DNA from: Trachythela sp. YZ-2020
Lineage: Eukaryota; Cnidaria; Anthozoa; Malacalcyonacea; Clavulariidae
DNA length: 64,000 nucleotides
Assembly: GCA_016169945.1 (NCBI GenBank)
Contig: JADLSH010000293.1
Location: 1,550,001 to 1,614,000 of the forward strand
Direction of reading: 5' to 3'
Shown: piece by piece, positions 1 through 11,600 of the stretch
How the letters are laid out: the number at the start of each line of letters is the position of its first letter
How positions within the stretch are numbered: position 1 is the stretch's first letter
The notes under the pieces: generated by a model
Told to the model about the DNA's origin: nothing
What the model saw: only the letters and a program-made list of their open reading frames with translations
Databases searched by the model: none
Program-made: the position numbers and the translations under genes

Positions 1-429
1 TAATCGTAAATCTTATTTCTTCTACTCTAGATCGTAGCAATCTTAACTAATTTATCATTTTGCCGAACTAAATTCCTTGCACGTCTAGTGCTATACATGA
101 GAGAATTTCATATATCAAATAAAATGTTGTTACGTTAGTAACTTTCTCTTTCTTTGTAAATCGTAATGAATATATTTAGCTTATAATTGAAATGGCTAGG
201 GACGACATATTTCTTTTTATACCACGTTTGTCAATCTTCAAAGGAAAGCCTTACCGAACCCTCAGTTAACATAGCGTACGTATAAAAAATGTCAGTTTCA
301 CAATAAGGCAATACGCATACAGACCTCTAACTAAGATGATCCTGCTCCTTGCCGAAAGCGCAAGAAAATTGTAAAATTTCGGGTCCCTGAAATGGTATTT
401 TCTGGGTGAACGTTTTATAGCATTCAGAG
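1..429. other. AT-rich DNA, no gene seen
   Basis: I see no coding exon, RNA gene or repeat that I recognise here. The last eight bases (ATTCAGAG, 422-429) are the left copy of the target duplication of the next element. Confidence 0.5.
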
Positions 430-722
430 TAGTGGCGTAGGAAGCGGGGGGGCCGGGGGGGCCGCGGCCCCCCCAATATTATATGAGGGGGGGCCGGAAT
501 ATCTTTCGCCCCCCCCAAAAAAATAGAATAATTTTCATGAAAATGATGCAAACAGCTTAGTTCCCTGAACAAGCTAACTAAAAGAGGTAGATACGACTCT
601 GAAACGGCCGTTTCCGGCGATCTGGGGGCTTCAAATTTAAAAAAAAATTCGCTCGGCGCCAACCATGGTCGCGCCTCGTGAGCTTGGGCTCCCCCAATGT
701 TGAATACGTTTCTACGCCCCTG
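430..722. mobile_element. hAT-type MITE, 8-bp TSD
   Basis: A 293-bp element starts TAGTGGCGTAGGAAG and ends TTTCTACGCCCCTG, which are imperfect inverted repeats of each other. It is flanked by a perfect 8-bp duplication ATTCAGAG at 422-429 and 723-730. The 8-bp TSD and the CAGNGGCGTAG-like end are typical of hAT elements. There is no transposase, so it must move in trans. The interior has long G and C runs around 446-520. The long minus-strand reading frame across it looks like chance. Confidence 0.85.
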
Positions 723-1072
723 ATTCAGAGTTAAGTTATAACCATCGTAAAATACACAATTTAGACTGCATATTTCAGCACTATAAAGTCTATATAAAAT
801 ATTGGAGCTTGTTATGTGTTTTCGACCTTGACTATGTTTTTATTTTTCATTTTGGCGAGAGTAGTAGGAACGTTTATGCCTCATGGCCTCAGTGTATGCA
901 TAATTTAATTTTGTCGGGAAATGTGATTTTTATAATTTCGTCTCTGATTCTGCTGCAGCATCTATTAAGATTTTTATGCTAAACTATTTTGTCATCTTTG
1001 ACAAAAATGTCAGACTTTGCAACAAAACTGAATCAAAACGATCGCGTTGGAAATAGTTTTATAAGCTCATGA
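723..1072. other. No gene seen
   Basis: AT-rich sequence with no recognisable coding or repeat feature. Confidence 0.45.
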
Positions 1073-1080
1073 TCAACATC

Positions 1081-1287
1081 CAGAGCCGGACCTACGGGGG
1101 GGTTTGGGGGGGTGTCACACCCCCCCAGAAATTCTATTTGGAGTTTCAGTGGGCAGAAGTGCTATTTTCATCGGCAGGCAAAAATATTTTTGATGACTAA
1201 CAACAATGTAGTTGGTACAAGTTCGTTAGTCAGTCGGTTGAAAGGACCACACCCCCCCCCCTGATAAATTTTCTGAGGGCGGCCCTG
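1081..1287. mobile_element. hAT-type MITE, 8-bp TSD
   Basis: A 207-bp element starts CAGAGCCGGACC and ends GGGCGGCCCTG, giving short imperfect inverted ends. A perfect 8-bp duplication TCAACATC lies at 1073-1080 and 1288-1295. It has C and G homopolymer runs inside, like the element at 430-722, but different ends. It is non-autonomous with no coding potential. Confidence 0.85.
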
Positions 1288-1295
1288 TCAACATC

Positions 1296-2563
1296 ACTTT
1301 TCGTTGGGCTGTTAAATGGCTGCAGAACGGTTGAAAGGGATTTTTCGTTCAGTTCAAACAGTTAAGTTTTCAATTTTAAGTTTATATCGCTATAATTGCT
1401 TTGGACCGCAATTTCAGTATTTCCGATTAAATAAATCAATGATTAGTAATTTTAATTTGGAAAATGAAGTTCGTATTTGTGACACATTCCAATGGAAATG
1501 ATCTCAATAAACAAACAATTCAGTCGCTTTTTTAACTTTGGACTGAAACTTCGCACTTCTGAATAGGATTCAATTTCCTGAATACGAATCTCATAGAGTA
1601 CTATATCACTCTTCAGTGATTCAAATTTTGTTATTTTATGTTTCAGTTATTTTCCGAATGGATAAGTAATTTTCCGAATATAGCAATTCTCAAAAAGTTG
1701 TGGGAGTGAACCCCCCCAATACCCCCCTCGCTACGGCCCTGAGGGGAGGGATTGTCAGAAGAGGGGACTAAATTTACCGAAGTAGAATGAAGTAATAGCT
1801 GTGATAAAATTTTCTCAGCGTTAATTATTTTTATAAAGGCTCTGGGGGTCCTTCCCCAGAAATTTTCAGATTTTCTATGCTGCAGGACAGCATTTTCTGA
1901 AGCGAATTTGCTTGGAAATTGCCGTTTTCTCAGGTTTTATAAGAAATAAGATAATTTCCTTCTTATTTCTTTCCTGATAACAAAATTTCCTCCCAAATAC
2001 TATTTCCTTCCAAATTTCCTCCCTAAGGCCAAAATATCCTTCTGGAAGGAAATTTCCTTCCAAGTGGAAACGCTGACAAACACATACACAGATGGTTAGA
2101 CAAGGGATATATAGGTTCGTCAGGAATGCAATCATACCTTTGAGCGCTAAACTGCAGGTAAGCTCTAGGCTGCGAAGCATTCGCTTTATTTTTGAGTGGT
2201 TATTATATAAATGGGCGATAAAATAATCGGACGGAAAAAAATCATCGGCTCTGGCTAGGTAAGCTCTTTCAATCTGTCAAAACACACTACGAGAAGCATA
2301 CGAGTGAGAAAAAAATTCTAATACAATAATGCGACCATTTTTCCATTAAAACTACAAAGTCCCATTAAATACAGGTCTTGAGTAATACAACGCTATACAG
2401 TGAAATACAATTCTATTACTAGAGTTTCTAAAGCATGTGCACATAATTGACAATGGAATTTCTTTGTCAGTTATACTACACGATAAGCGCGCAAATATAG
2501 ATTTCAGCCACCACGCACAGGCTGACTTGCGCGGCTAGTGATCTGTGATGAATATAATGGGTG
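1296..2563. other. No gene; possible MITE end and ETS-like palindrome
   Basis: At 1705-1741 a C-rich stretch ends CTCGCTACGGCCCTG, which resembles a hAT end, but no partner end or TSD was found. At 2044-2061 GGAAGGAAATTTCCTTCC is a perfect 18-bp palindrome, inside a run of TTTCCTTCC-type motifs (1980-2070). No coding exon is recognisable. Confidence 0.4.
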
Positions 2564-2741
2564 TTTCTATACTAAAGACGCATTGCCGCCTGGACGAATT
2601 TAGGCGTACAAGCCTGTGTGCCTAGTGCCCATTTTCATACTCAAGTCGCATAACAAAGACAAATTATTCGTCTGATTGTTCGTCGGATTACACTAGACAA
2701 TGCGTTGGCCAGATGGTAATGCGTACGTATTTAGTATACAA
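2564..2741. mobile_element. Short MITE with TATACTAAA inverted ends
   Basis: The left end (TTTCTATACTAAAGACGC, then TTGCCGCCTGG) is matched in reverse complement by the right end (TTTGTATACTAAATACG, then CATTACCATCTGG). The interior holds no coding sequence. The target duplication is not clear, so the superfamily is undecided. Confidence 0.6.
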
Positions 2742-2980
2742 ATGATAAAAGCGGCTATTGTTTGATAATATTTTAGTATGCCGATCGTCACTAGACGCCA
2801 GCGAGGAAGCTAATTAAATTAACTAACGGAAAGTCTATCATAGTACTATAGGGCACGACCTAAAATGAAATACATAAACCACAAAGAAGCAAAACCCATA
2901 TCTTACCTTAATATTCTGCGACGCGGGCCCCGTGTTCTCAGTATTCGTGTTTATATAACTTGTAAAATTTTAGTAGTTTC

Positions 2981-3025
2981 ATAATTCCTGAAGATGACTG
3001 AAGATAAGTCGAAACGTAGAATTAT
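2981..3025 (+). ncRNA. Hammerhead-ribozyme-like motif
   Basis: A perfect 7-bp stem (ATAATTC at 2981-2987, GAATTAT at 3019-3025) encloses CTGAAGA (2988-2994), a 4-bp stem GACT/AGTC (2996-2999 with 3007-3010) and GAAAC (3011-3015). CUGANGA and GAAA are the two conserved hammerhead core strands. Short-helix-III hammerheads occur in Penelope-like retroelements. Against it, U at 2995 is unpaired where a pair is usual, and helix III would be very short. It may be a decayed copy or a chance match. Confidence 0.4.
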
Positions 3026-3031
3026 AAAAAT

Positions 3032-3699
3032 GAAACTTTTCGAGTCTCAATTGCATTTTATTTTATTAAAATACGCAGTGGTTACCGCAAACAATAGAAA
3101 TCATTAGAGTGGAATTAGGTTTTCTGATTACACCAATTATGATTAACCTATAGCCTTAGGTAAAATATTTCAGGTATGATATTTGATGTATAAAACGACT
3201 TCATTTGCACCCTGAGATACGATGCTATATTGCGATGAATAACAGCCTACAAACATATCACGCTAATTTATGGTGTATTAATCCCTAGCTTGTAGAAATG
3301 TTTAATTTCATTGAACTGTATCATAAAACAATTATTGAAAGAAAGATTTGAACCTTCCGTTGGAGAGAGCATATATACATAACTTGTTTTATTAACGCTT
3401 CTCAAAGTAAGCTAAGGAAAAGCGCAAGTTTTGGTGCTGGATAGCTATATAGACACGCAAGAACAAGGCGCTTTTATAGAGGGCACCTATATAAACGCAC
3501 TGCGCAGGAACGATAAAACGCGTTCGATATTTTCATATTCACAATAATACATATAATATAGAAACATATTCCCATTTATAGCACCTTGTGAACTATAACG
3601 TTTCGACGAATGCAATGATTTGGACAGGGTTTGGCGGGGTTCAGACAATGACTGCAATTTCATATTAAAAAATAGAATCACTTAAGCCACCAAGATTAA
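3032..3699. other. No gene seen
   Basis: AT-rich sequence without recognisable coding or repeat structure. Confidence 0.4.
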
Positions 3700-3890
3700 C
3701 GTGGGATATGGGGGTCGCCACGAACCTATATGAACAGGCTTTGTGATTGGTTGATTATGACAATAGAAGACAACAAACTATAGAAATTATCTTTCAAATG
3801 AACGAGTCATAAACACTGATAACTTTTGTTTCAGAAAGCCAATCACAAAATGCGTTCATATTAGGTCGGTACTTACTGGGGATATGCCAA
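3700..3890. repeat. Imperfect inverted repeat, MITE-like
   Basis: Sequence around 3707-3755 (CCTATATGAACAGGCTTTGTG, trimmed: ATGAAC..TTTGTGATTGG) recurs in reverse complement at 3836-3872 (CCAATCACAAAATGCGTTCAT). The arms are about 35 bp with several mismatches and a spacer of about 85 bp. No TSD was identified. Confidence 0.5.
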
Positions 3891-3900
3891 GTCGACCCTG

Positions 3901-4160
3901 GCCACGAGCCACGGCCCACGAGCGAGGAAGTTTTGATCTGATAAGCACTCAAATCAATGGTGCGGATGTTAATGGCGCGGAAAACTTAAACACGGACAAG
4001 CGTAGACCATAAAACGTAGACAATCGTAGATGCTGGCAAGGGAAGTAAAAATGCGCAAGTAGATGTTTACAAACGTTTACAAACCGGCAAGAGTAATATA
4101 AAACGCTTTCACGCTCGCGAATATAGAAATTATATTCAAGGGTCATGAGGGGCCATGCAC
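3901..4160 (+). repeat. Diverged repeat, copy 1
   Basis: A run of GGCCACGAGCCACGG, ACAAACCGG, GTAATATAAA, CTTTCACG and GGTCATGAGGGGCCA recurs in the same order at 6285-6392. The two copies are strongly diverged. Neither carries a reading frame I recognise. Confidence 0.4.
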
Positions 4161-4547
4161 ATATTGGTCGATTCTGACAACGTCGAATTAAGTTTCAAAT
4201 CGAGATGGATCTTGAAAAATATATTGAAGCTCTCTTACGGTGTTACCAAGAAAATAAACATCAGGTGAAAGCACACTATTTGTTCATTACCACTACCAGA
4301 AAACTTGTCTAAGATGCAGAAACCTTGATCAGCTTGATGTCTTTTACCAAAATCACTAAAAAGACTTGAAAGCTTAACAGACAGGATAAGCCAATAACAA
4401 AGCATTTTCATGATATAACTGCATGATGTCCATGATGCTTTTCTGATTATAAGTAGCTATAACTGTGTAAGTGAAGTTGGATAGAAAAGGAAAGGTCTCA
4501 ATAAGTACTCACTGCTGACCGTGCTGTGCATTACATATATCTTATTA

Positions 4548-5264
4548 GGGCCATTTATACGAGACAAAATAGGGCCATTTGTACGGGAGAAAATAAGTCG
4601 CGACTTACATAAGACGCGAACGCACTCGTATAAATGGTCAAATTCTAGTAAATCGCGACTTAAATAAGAACAGGGGTTCAGAGTGGTTCACAATAGGTCG
4701 CGACTTATTAGAATTTCGAGCGCGTTCAGAACAGGGCCTTTTTTAACTAATGTACTGGAGGGGCCAAAGCCCCCCCAGCCGTCATGTTGGCCCCACCAGT
4801 AAGCTATCCCCCCCCCAGTGAAGGTCCCTTTTGTCCAAAATATAAGCAAAAGAGAAAAAAAACTGAGTTTAGAGGAAAGTTATGGTATTCTCACAGCAAA
4901 ACATGGCTCCGTTTAGTGGGATATATCAAAAATTGTCTCTGAAAATGCAGGAAATCAAGCCACAGAGACTCAAGACTACAAAACATTTCTGCGGGAGGAC
5001 CCTCAGACCCCCCTTCAGCTTCCCACACCTGTAATACACCACATACTTGTAACGTCCCCTTTCGATGATGCCCCCCCACTAACGATTTCTTAAAAAATGC
5101 CCTGGTTCAGAACGAGTATAACGAAGATTCGGCGGATGGGTAGACTGTAAAACTACCTGAAAAATACAATAAGAACTTCGTCGTTTCGAGCGAAGGCCCA
5201 TTTATACGAGTGTGTTCGCGTCTTATATAAGACGCGACTTATTTTCTTGGCCCTATTATGTCTT
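4548..5264. mobile_element. Harbinger-like MITE (outer element)
   Basis: The left end (GGGCCATTTATACGAG, then a second GGGCC at 4572, and AAAATAAGTCGCGACTTA) is matched in reverse complement by the right end (CATTTATACGAGTGTGTTCGCG, trimmed; AAGACGCGACTTATTTTC..GGCCC at 5190-5264). Ends of the GGGCC(A/C)..TTTATACG type are common in PIF/Harbinger and ISL2EU-like elements. TATTA occurs on both sides but may be chance. It is interrupted by the hAT MITE at 4732-5104. Confidence 0.6.
4732..5104. mobile_element. Nested hAT-type MITE, 8-bp TSD
   Basis: A 373-bp element starts CAGGGCCTTTTTTAA and ends TTAAAAAATGCCCTG. It is flanked by a perfect 8-bp duplication GTTCAGAA at 4724-4731 and 5105-5112. 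It carries C-rich tracts inside and no coding sequence. It is inserted in the Harbinger-like MITE and so is younger than it. Confidence 0.85.
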
Positions 5265-5379
5265 CTTATATTGATAATAAGCAATATCAAATAAAATGTT
5301 TAGTACAATCGCAACGACATTATAACTCGAATAAGTATATTACAATATGCAGCATCTTCGTGAGCACACAAAGTAAAAT

Positions 5380-5907
5380 ATTCATCCGTTTTCAAACTGA
5401 TATAATTTCTTACAGGTACATCGTTTAGGCGTAACCGCACCTTTTTGAAAACGGTCTCCAGAGTAGACTTGCTCCAAGTCGACATCGACTAGTTTGGTCG
5501 AGCGACGAAGTCGAGAGAGTAGTTTAATCGAAAATTCCTCACTTTCCCGCAAAAGTCTATCTCCAGAGTAGCCTGAGCTACATATTCGTCTGTGGCTCAG
5601 GCTATCTCCAGAGTGGAAACCTTTGAAAACGCAACTTATCCGGATACGTGTGGACGCACTGTAACCGCAACTTTCTGAAAACAATGACGTAATTTGATGA
5701 AATTTGAGATACACCCACGCTAATAACACAAAGCTGAGTTCGATAGCGCATGCTCTGTAAGCGATTCTAGCGTATTCGTATCGTTTTCGCGGATACGTGT
5801 GGACGGTCGAAAACGCAACGAACCCAGATACGTGTGGACGCATAACTTTTTCAGGAAATCGCAACAAATGTTTGCGGATAAAAAAGAATCCGGATACGTG
5901 TGGACGG
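5380..5907. repeat. Interspersed GGATACGTGTGGACG repeats
   Basis: Four near-identical copies of GGATACGTGTGGACG lie at 5641-5656, 5790-5805, 5826-5840 and 5891-5906. Each is followed or preceded by an AAAACGCAAC-like segment. The last copy runs into GGGGCC at 5904-5909, so this may be one arm of a Harbinger-like MITE. The long minus-strand reading frame across it is probably an artefact of the repeat. Confidence 0.5.
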
Positions 5908-6284
5908 GGCCTCAATGTGGATATTGAATATAATGCGTAGCGTAGCTGTACGTAATACATTCAAATTTAGAGTAATATTCGTCCTTATGTATGATTTTAT
6001 GACCGTATGTCACCCATGGTTCATTGGCCTTAATCCGAAATATGACACTACAGAGTTTGAACAGTGTATGCTCTATATGCCACTCGCACAGATCGACAAA
6101 TAGACCGTTCATGTAGACAGCATTAGGTTAAAGTGCGTGTGTTTGAAAACATGATTTTTGCTTGAAAATTATTAGGAACGCTGTAGCTTAAAACTTTTAG
6201 TTTGTTATCTCATGACCATGAAATATGTTGTTAAGTACTGTAATTAACACTTGCATGCTATGGTTCAGACAACTTAACCCTGGC
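5908..6284. other. No gene seen
   Basis: No recognisable exon or repeat. Short overlapping reading frames on both strands at 5900-6110 have no family features. Confidence 0.4.
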
Positions 6285-6392
6285 CACGAACCACGAGCAT
6301 GAAAACCATGGCAGTAAAACTGCACAAACCGGTACAAAAGTAATATATTGTACAAACTCTTTCATGTACGTGAAAGGTCATGATGGGCCACA
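6285..6392 (+). repeat. Diverged repeat, copy 2
   Basis: Shares GGCCACGAACCACGAGC, ACAAACCGG, GTAATAT and GGTCATGATGGGCC in the same order as 3901-4160. It directly abuts the 5' side of the LINE fragment that follows. Confidence 0.4.
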
Positions 6393-8394
6393 TTTCGCTT
6401 TAAGTATCTACGAAATAAAATTGTATCTGAGATTCGGAAAGAGAAAAATAAATTTTATGAAAAGAGAATTAAACCGATATGCAGCCATAACCCAAAGCAA
6501 TGGTGGAAACAGATAAAGAAAGTTGTTGGAACTAAGAAGGATTCAGTCTCTATTATAGATCCGGAAACTGAAAATCCACTAAGCGCAAAAGAGTCCGCTG
6601 AGTTTATTAACACCTTTTTCACAGACCTAACTAAGAACTACCCAGAAGTGGCTGATGAGTGGCTGACGATTACAGCAGATGAGACTCTGCCTCAAATCTC
6701 TGTGACGAATCTCATAAAGAAATTAAAAGGCATAGATGCCAATAAAGCACATGGGCCATTTGATCCCTGTTTAAAGATAATAAAGTTATTCGCTGAATAT
6801 TTTGCGGTACCTTTAGTACATATTTTTAATCAATCCTTCCAAACTATGAAATTCCCGGAAGTTTGGAAAATTTCTAACGTCTGTGCTATCCCCAAAACAA
6901 CCCCATGCAATAGAGTGGAGGAGTTAAGACCGATTTCCCTTACTAGCGTACTCTCCAAAGTGCAAGAATCGTATGCTGTTGAATGGATCCTTGAGGACGT
7001 TCAAGAAGAAATTAGTGATTCTCAATTTGGTGGCCTGGCGGGATCTTCAGCTGTTTTGACGTTAGTGTATTTGGTACATAATTGGTATAAGTGCATGGAA
7101 AACACGGGAAAAGTTGTAAGAATCTCCTTTTTGGACTTTCGTAAAGCCTATGATTTGATCAACCATAACATTTTGTTAGGAAATTTTATGGACATTGGTG
7201 TGCGCCCTTCGTTAGTAAGATGGTTTGCGACGTATTTACAAGGTAGACTACAAATGTGTACGTTTAGAAACCACAAATCAGAGTGTAAAAGTATAAGAGG
7301 AGGGATCCCACAAGGAAGTAAATTGGGGCCCTGGCCTTCATTATAAAGATTAACCAGCTGGCCAATGTTGTTGAAACACCAAATGATGATCAGAATGGAG
7401 GTTCTGACCAAGACGACATTGTTATTTTTATGGATGACACTACTTTATCCGAGGTGATTGATGTCACTGATCATGTATCTGGAAATTGTATCGGAAATAG
7501 TCAAAATAATATTGATAACATAATTCGGTTCACGGAAAATGAGCAAATGGAATTAAACGCCAAGAAATGCAATGAAATGGTAGTAGATTTTAGAAAGATT
7601 AAGACTGTAATCCCTCCTGTCTGCATTGGGCAACAACCAATGTCTAGAGTCAAAACGTACAAGTTATTGGGACTCTGGATAGACGATGATTTAAATTGGG
7701 AATCAAATACAGAGTACATTATTAAGAAAGCAACCAAACGTCTATATTTTTTGAAGGTTCTTAAGGGTTATGGCGCACCAAAAAATGACCTCAAGACCTT
7801 TTATTGCTGTGTAATCAGATCAACTTTGGAGTATGGTGCCCAGGTATGGAACGGCAACTTGACGCAAGCACAGCGTAATGATATTGAAAGAGTACAGAAA
7901 CGAGCTTTGAGGATAATTGTTCCTGAATATGAGTACAATCGTGCGCTTCAGGAATGTGAACTAAAAACGTTACAGGAACGTAGAGATGATTTATGTGTTG
8001 GTCTCATCAAGCAGATGTCAGAGCCATCACATAAATTACATTCATTGCTTCCTAGGAAATGCTCTGAGGTAAAAGGAAGAGAAACTCGAACAAATCCGAA
8101 CAAATTTTATAACTTCTTCTACAGAACCGAAAGATTTAAACGCAGTCCGTTAGTATATGCAATAGATAAATACAACGATAGGCTAAAACTGTAGTTTTAA
8201 TTTGAGAACGTTCTATATATATAGTCGTATATTTTAGTCGTATTTTAGATATAAATTTGTATATACATGTAATATTTTAGAATTAGTTGTAATCTTACCT
8301 AGTAGTTGAACCAATTTGTAAACACATTATAATTTAGTGTATCCGCTATTGAAATGTGGGAAATAAAGCCATTATATTATTATTAAATTAAATT
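6389..8394 (+). pseudogene. CR1/L2-like LINE remnant: reverse transcriptase and 3' end
   Basis: This is a 5'-truncated non-LTR retrotransposon. The endonuclease is missing. Coding sequence begins in the linker at about 6389 (KQWWKQIKKVVG near 6497) and runs to a stop at 8192-8194. RT blocks are visible in order: LRPISLTSVLSKV, QFGGLAGSSA, FLDFRKAYDLINH (motif A), GGIPQGSKLGP (motif B), then FMDDTTLSEV (motif C) near 7427. A single frameshift at about 7325 separates motif B from motif C, and the frame carrying motif C is open upstream of its first Met. The thumb and C-terminal part (LEYGAQVWNG, RVQKRALRII) is intact. The 3' UTR ends with an AATAAAGCCATTATATT run and ATT repeats. Clade assignment is by motif resemblance only. 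Confidence 0.85.
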
Positions 8395-8736
8395 AAGGTA
8401 CAATAAATTATATTCCAGGTTAAAATGCTCGTTCACACAAATTATTTTCATATCAAATATTTATTTGATACTAAATTTGAGAATAAATTACAATATTCTA
8501 CATAGCAGGGTCATAAAATTGTGCTGGTTTATATGACTTTTAGACAGGAAAATACATTTTAATAAACTACAAATCAATATGCAGTGACCAAAGTCAACCT
8601 GACAATATATGGTTTCATACACAGTTACTATCCTCCAACTATTATACCCGCTAAAAAATTTACCCTACAAAACTATGAGCTGGTGACCCCTCAAGTTTTC
8701 GATACAAAAGTCATACTGTGTGTCACTTTACAATTG
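8395..8736. other. No gene seen
   Basis: AT-rich sequence. The short plus-strand reading frame (8584-8793) overlaps the next MITE and has no family features. Confidence 0.4.
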
Positions 8737-9032
8737 CAGGCCTCTGAATTAGCAAAAAAATCAGGTCGGCAAAGTTTTGGCATCCTGAAATGAAAGTAGG
8801 TCAGCAACAGGTTGGCAAATTTAAGTTTCAATAAAATGTGCCTGTATTAATATTGCCAACATTAATTACATTTATAAACCAGAAAGTAACAGAAGAATAT
8901 CTCTCCAGCTACTTTTCTCATTTACTCAATATTTGCACAAGAAAAGTATAATTGCAGGTCGACAATTTTTTGCTGTCCTGATATAATGATAGGTCGGCAT
9001 TTTCTGATAGCCGACCTGAATTCAGAGGCCTG
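8737..9032. mobile_element. MITE with CAGGCCTCTGAATT inverted ends
   Basis: Starts CAGGCCTCTGAATT and ends AATTCAGAGGCCTG, which are exact reverse complements. AGGTCGGC-type subterminal motifs are repeated on both sides (8764, 8789, 8990, 9010). I could not find a matching target duplication, so hAT membership (suggested by the CAG start) is uncertain. Confidence 0.65.
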
Positions 9033-9046
9033 CCTTTGAGGTCAGA

Positions 9047-9104
9047 GCACTTGCACAACATCAAATGTCCCGCAGTAAATAGCACTTGCACAACATCAAA
9101 TGTC
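9047..9104 (+). repeat. Short tandem duplication, period 33
   Basis: AGCACTTGCACAACATCAAA plus TGTCC occurs at 9047-9071 and again, identically, at 9080-9104. Confidence 0.75.
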
Positions 9105-11600
9105 CTAAAAAAAGCAAGCTAGATTATATACTTTGTCTCTGTTGTGAAGCTGGGCATTAGCAACTATAGCCATGCTATGCAAATACATTTTTTTCAATGA
9201 TTGAAACCTTTAGAAATGTGTTATCTTTGGCAGGGGTGTGAAAAGGATTGGACAAGCATGGGACCATTTTGTCCCAGAAAATTTTTGAGTTCCCAGAAAA
9301 TTCCTAGAATGCCCACCTGTACAACAGTCAACAATCTAGTATTTGATATTAGAGTATAGACTCTAGAAACAAACGACCATAAGATATATATTAGATACAC
9401 AGATCTAGATATTTGCTGGTGTTCAGTGCAGTTGTGAGATCAACAGGGGTTGGAGGGAAAGGGTGGACACGTTTGGCTAAGCTTTTCCTTCTTTGTTAGT
9501 TAGGAAACTGCCCGAATATTGACAGAAATTTTTTTGTGTGATCACATTGGTCCCAACTCTTTTCCAGGCCTACCTAACTGCACATTTATTTGAATAGCAA
9601 GACCAGTTGTCATGGCTAGCTTTGCCACTGCTCTTTCTAAGTGCAGACAATTTGATTTATTATAGGAACAATGGGACCATGCCTGGATAGAATCTTGGGA
9701 GAATAAAAATTAATAAACAATTTTAAAGTATTAACTTGCTTAGGCAAATGCATTGGACATTAATTGGTTAACCTTAGATTAGTTGACTACATACTGTATC
9801 TTATTTTTTTTGCGGTCCGGTATCCAGTTAAATGGTGCGTTTTGATTGGCTAACGAGCGGTCCGGTATCCTGCTATCCGGACCGGATACCGGACCGTTGT
9901 GTGAGCAAAACAAAACAAAACAAAATTTGCAAATTTCGCAAATATTCAAGGTTTTAAATGCTATTTAAAAAAAAATTATTTATGATTGTTTTATAAACTT
10001 TACACCAAAATTTACAGTGAAGACGATAGTCACAGTGAAAGTGAATTCTATTACCCAGACGAGATGGAAAACGAAAACAACTTGACGACTTTCACGACTT
10101 TGGGCACAGTATTCCCCTATCCAGACCTCGCAGCCATTGAATAACATATGTATATCTTCGCACCGCATTAAAATATAAAAATTCTTATTCTTATTTTTGT
10201 AAGTCCCTACTGTGGCCAGAGGTTTTCCTTATCCAAGAGAGATAGCATGTGGCATTACCTGTACATAATGTCTAGGCATTTCCCTACTTTCTCTTTGATT
10301 ACTCAAACTGTCTGGAGTAAGAAAAAGCAGTGGCAACCTATTGAAAATCTATAATATGGTTGATGAACACCAAACCTCAACACATAATTTTTTGTGAAAT
10401 TGCCCACTGGTTACCTTTGTTAATGATACATCTGATTAGTGATGAGGGGATGGGGAATGGCAGGTGTACCAATTGTACTCCAGTTGAAAAATGTTTGGCA
10501 CCCCCGTCCTTGTAGAAATACCATGGGGGAGGGTCAATGGGGGTCAAAGACTAGTTTTGTAATTCTTCCATACATGTGGAGAAAGTGTCAGTGTCTTTGA
10601 AAAATCCTGGCAATTGCTTGCCATTCATTAGTTTACCCATTGGCAGATTGTCTTTACCTTCATGTGCCAGAAGTGGCAGACACTAGGGGGGCAAAGGGAG
10701 GCGACCCCCATAATTTCTCAAAGCCTTTAGTTGATAGCTGATTAACTGTGTAGCAAAGCTGTGTCTATTATTTTGCAACCAAAAAAGCAGGGTGCATTCC
10801 CCAGTGATTCCTTTGTACATTGAGGAACAACATAACTGGATTATATATTGGCATTTATTTGTGTATTTTGTGTCCAATGAAAAATTCATTGCGAGCCGAA
10901 ACCTATAGTTGCTGCGACTCCCAGCAACTAATAAGCTTGCATTAATATATGCTATTAAAGACAATATATTTCTGAAGGTTTCAATAATTAAAGAATCAAC
11001 AATTTGCATAGCACAACCAGTTGCTATGTCTAACTTCATCACCGAGACAGCGTATATAATATATCTTGTTGTAAGACAACAAACTTAGTAAAATTGCCTG
11101 GTTTAGAACAGGTCACTATTATTGAAAAAAACCAAGTGTTAGACAGGACATATAAGAGAAATTTAGGACATTTGGTTTTGTTTAATAGGTTAACCGTAAG
11201 TGAGCAGTTAGAGTTAGAATACTATACTAATACTAATACTAATCGTTTCATAGTTTGTAGAAATGTGATTGTCAAAAGACTGCAACCCTAAGTTTTCCAT
11301 GATCTGAATACCTTTCACATTGTCACATTGGTAATATCAAACACACATAACTTCAATCCTTGTATCATTTGTTTTGTCTCTACCAGTAATATATCATTGT
11401 TCTAATCTTTGAGTCCTTCAGGGCAAGGTGAACCATACAGAAATATACATTGTTTCGCCAGCTCCAAATATACAGTATCTGTCTCAAGAGAAGTAAACAT
11501 ATATATTAGGACAACCTGACAGCTTGATATATATATAACACATATAATAAAGTATATATTGAATGCCAGTAGACAAGCGTCTCATAATTATGTATATTTA
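9105..11600. other. Long stretch without recognisable genes
   Basis: No exon or RNA gene is recognisable. The region includes a strong hairpin at 9858-9896 and a short TAATAC triplet-type run at 11225-11245. The reading frame at 10683-11042 on the minus strand has no family features. Confidence 0.4.
9858..9896. repeat. Perfect 13-bp inverted repeat (hairpin)
   Basis: CGGTCCGGTATCC (9858-9870) is the exact reverse complement of GGATACCGGACCG (9884-9896), with a 13-bp loop that itself contains TCCGGACCGG. A third GCGGTCCGGTATCC lies at 9812-9825. It could be a MITE core or a binding-site cluster. Confidence 0.6.

Noticed and set aside
327..662. 111-codon minus-strand protein
   Set aside because: It spans a hAT MITE and its C/G runs. 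The Pro/Arg-rich segment comes from homopolymers.
5382..5960. 192-codon minus-strand protein
   Set aside because: It is built on repeated CGTCCACACGTATCC units, with no family features.
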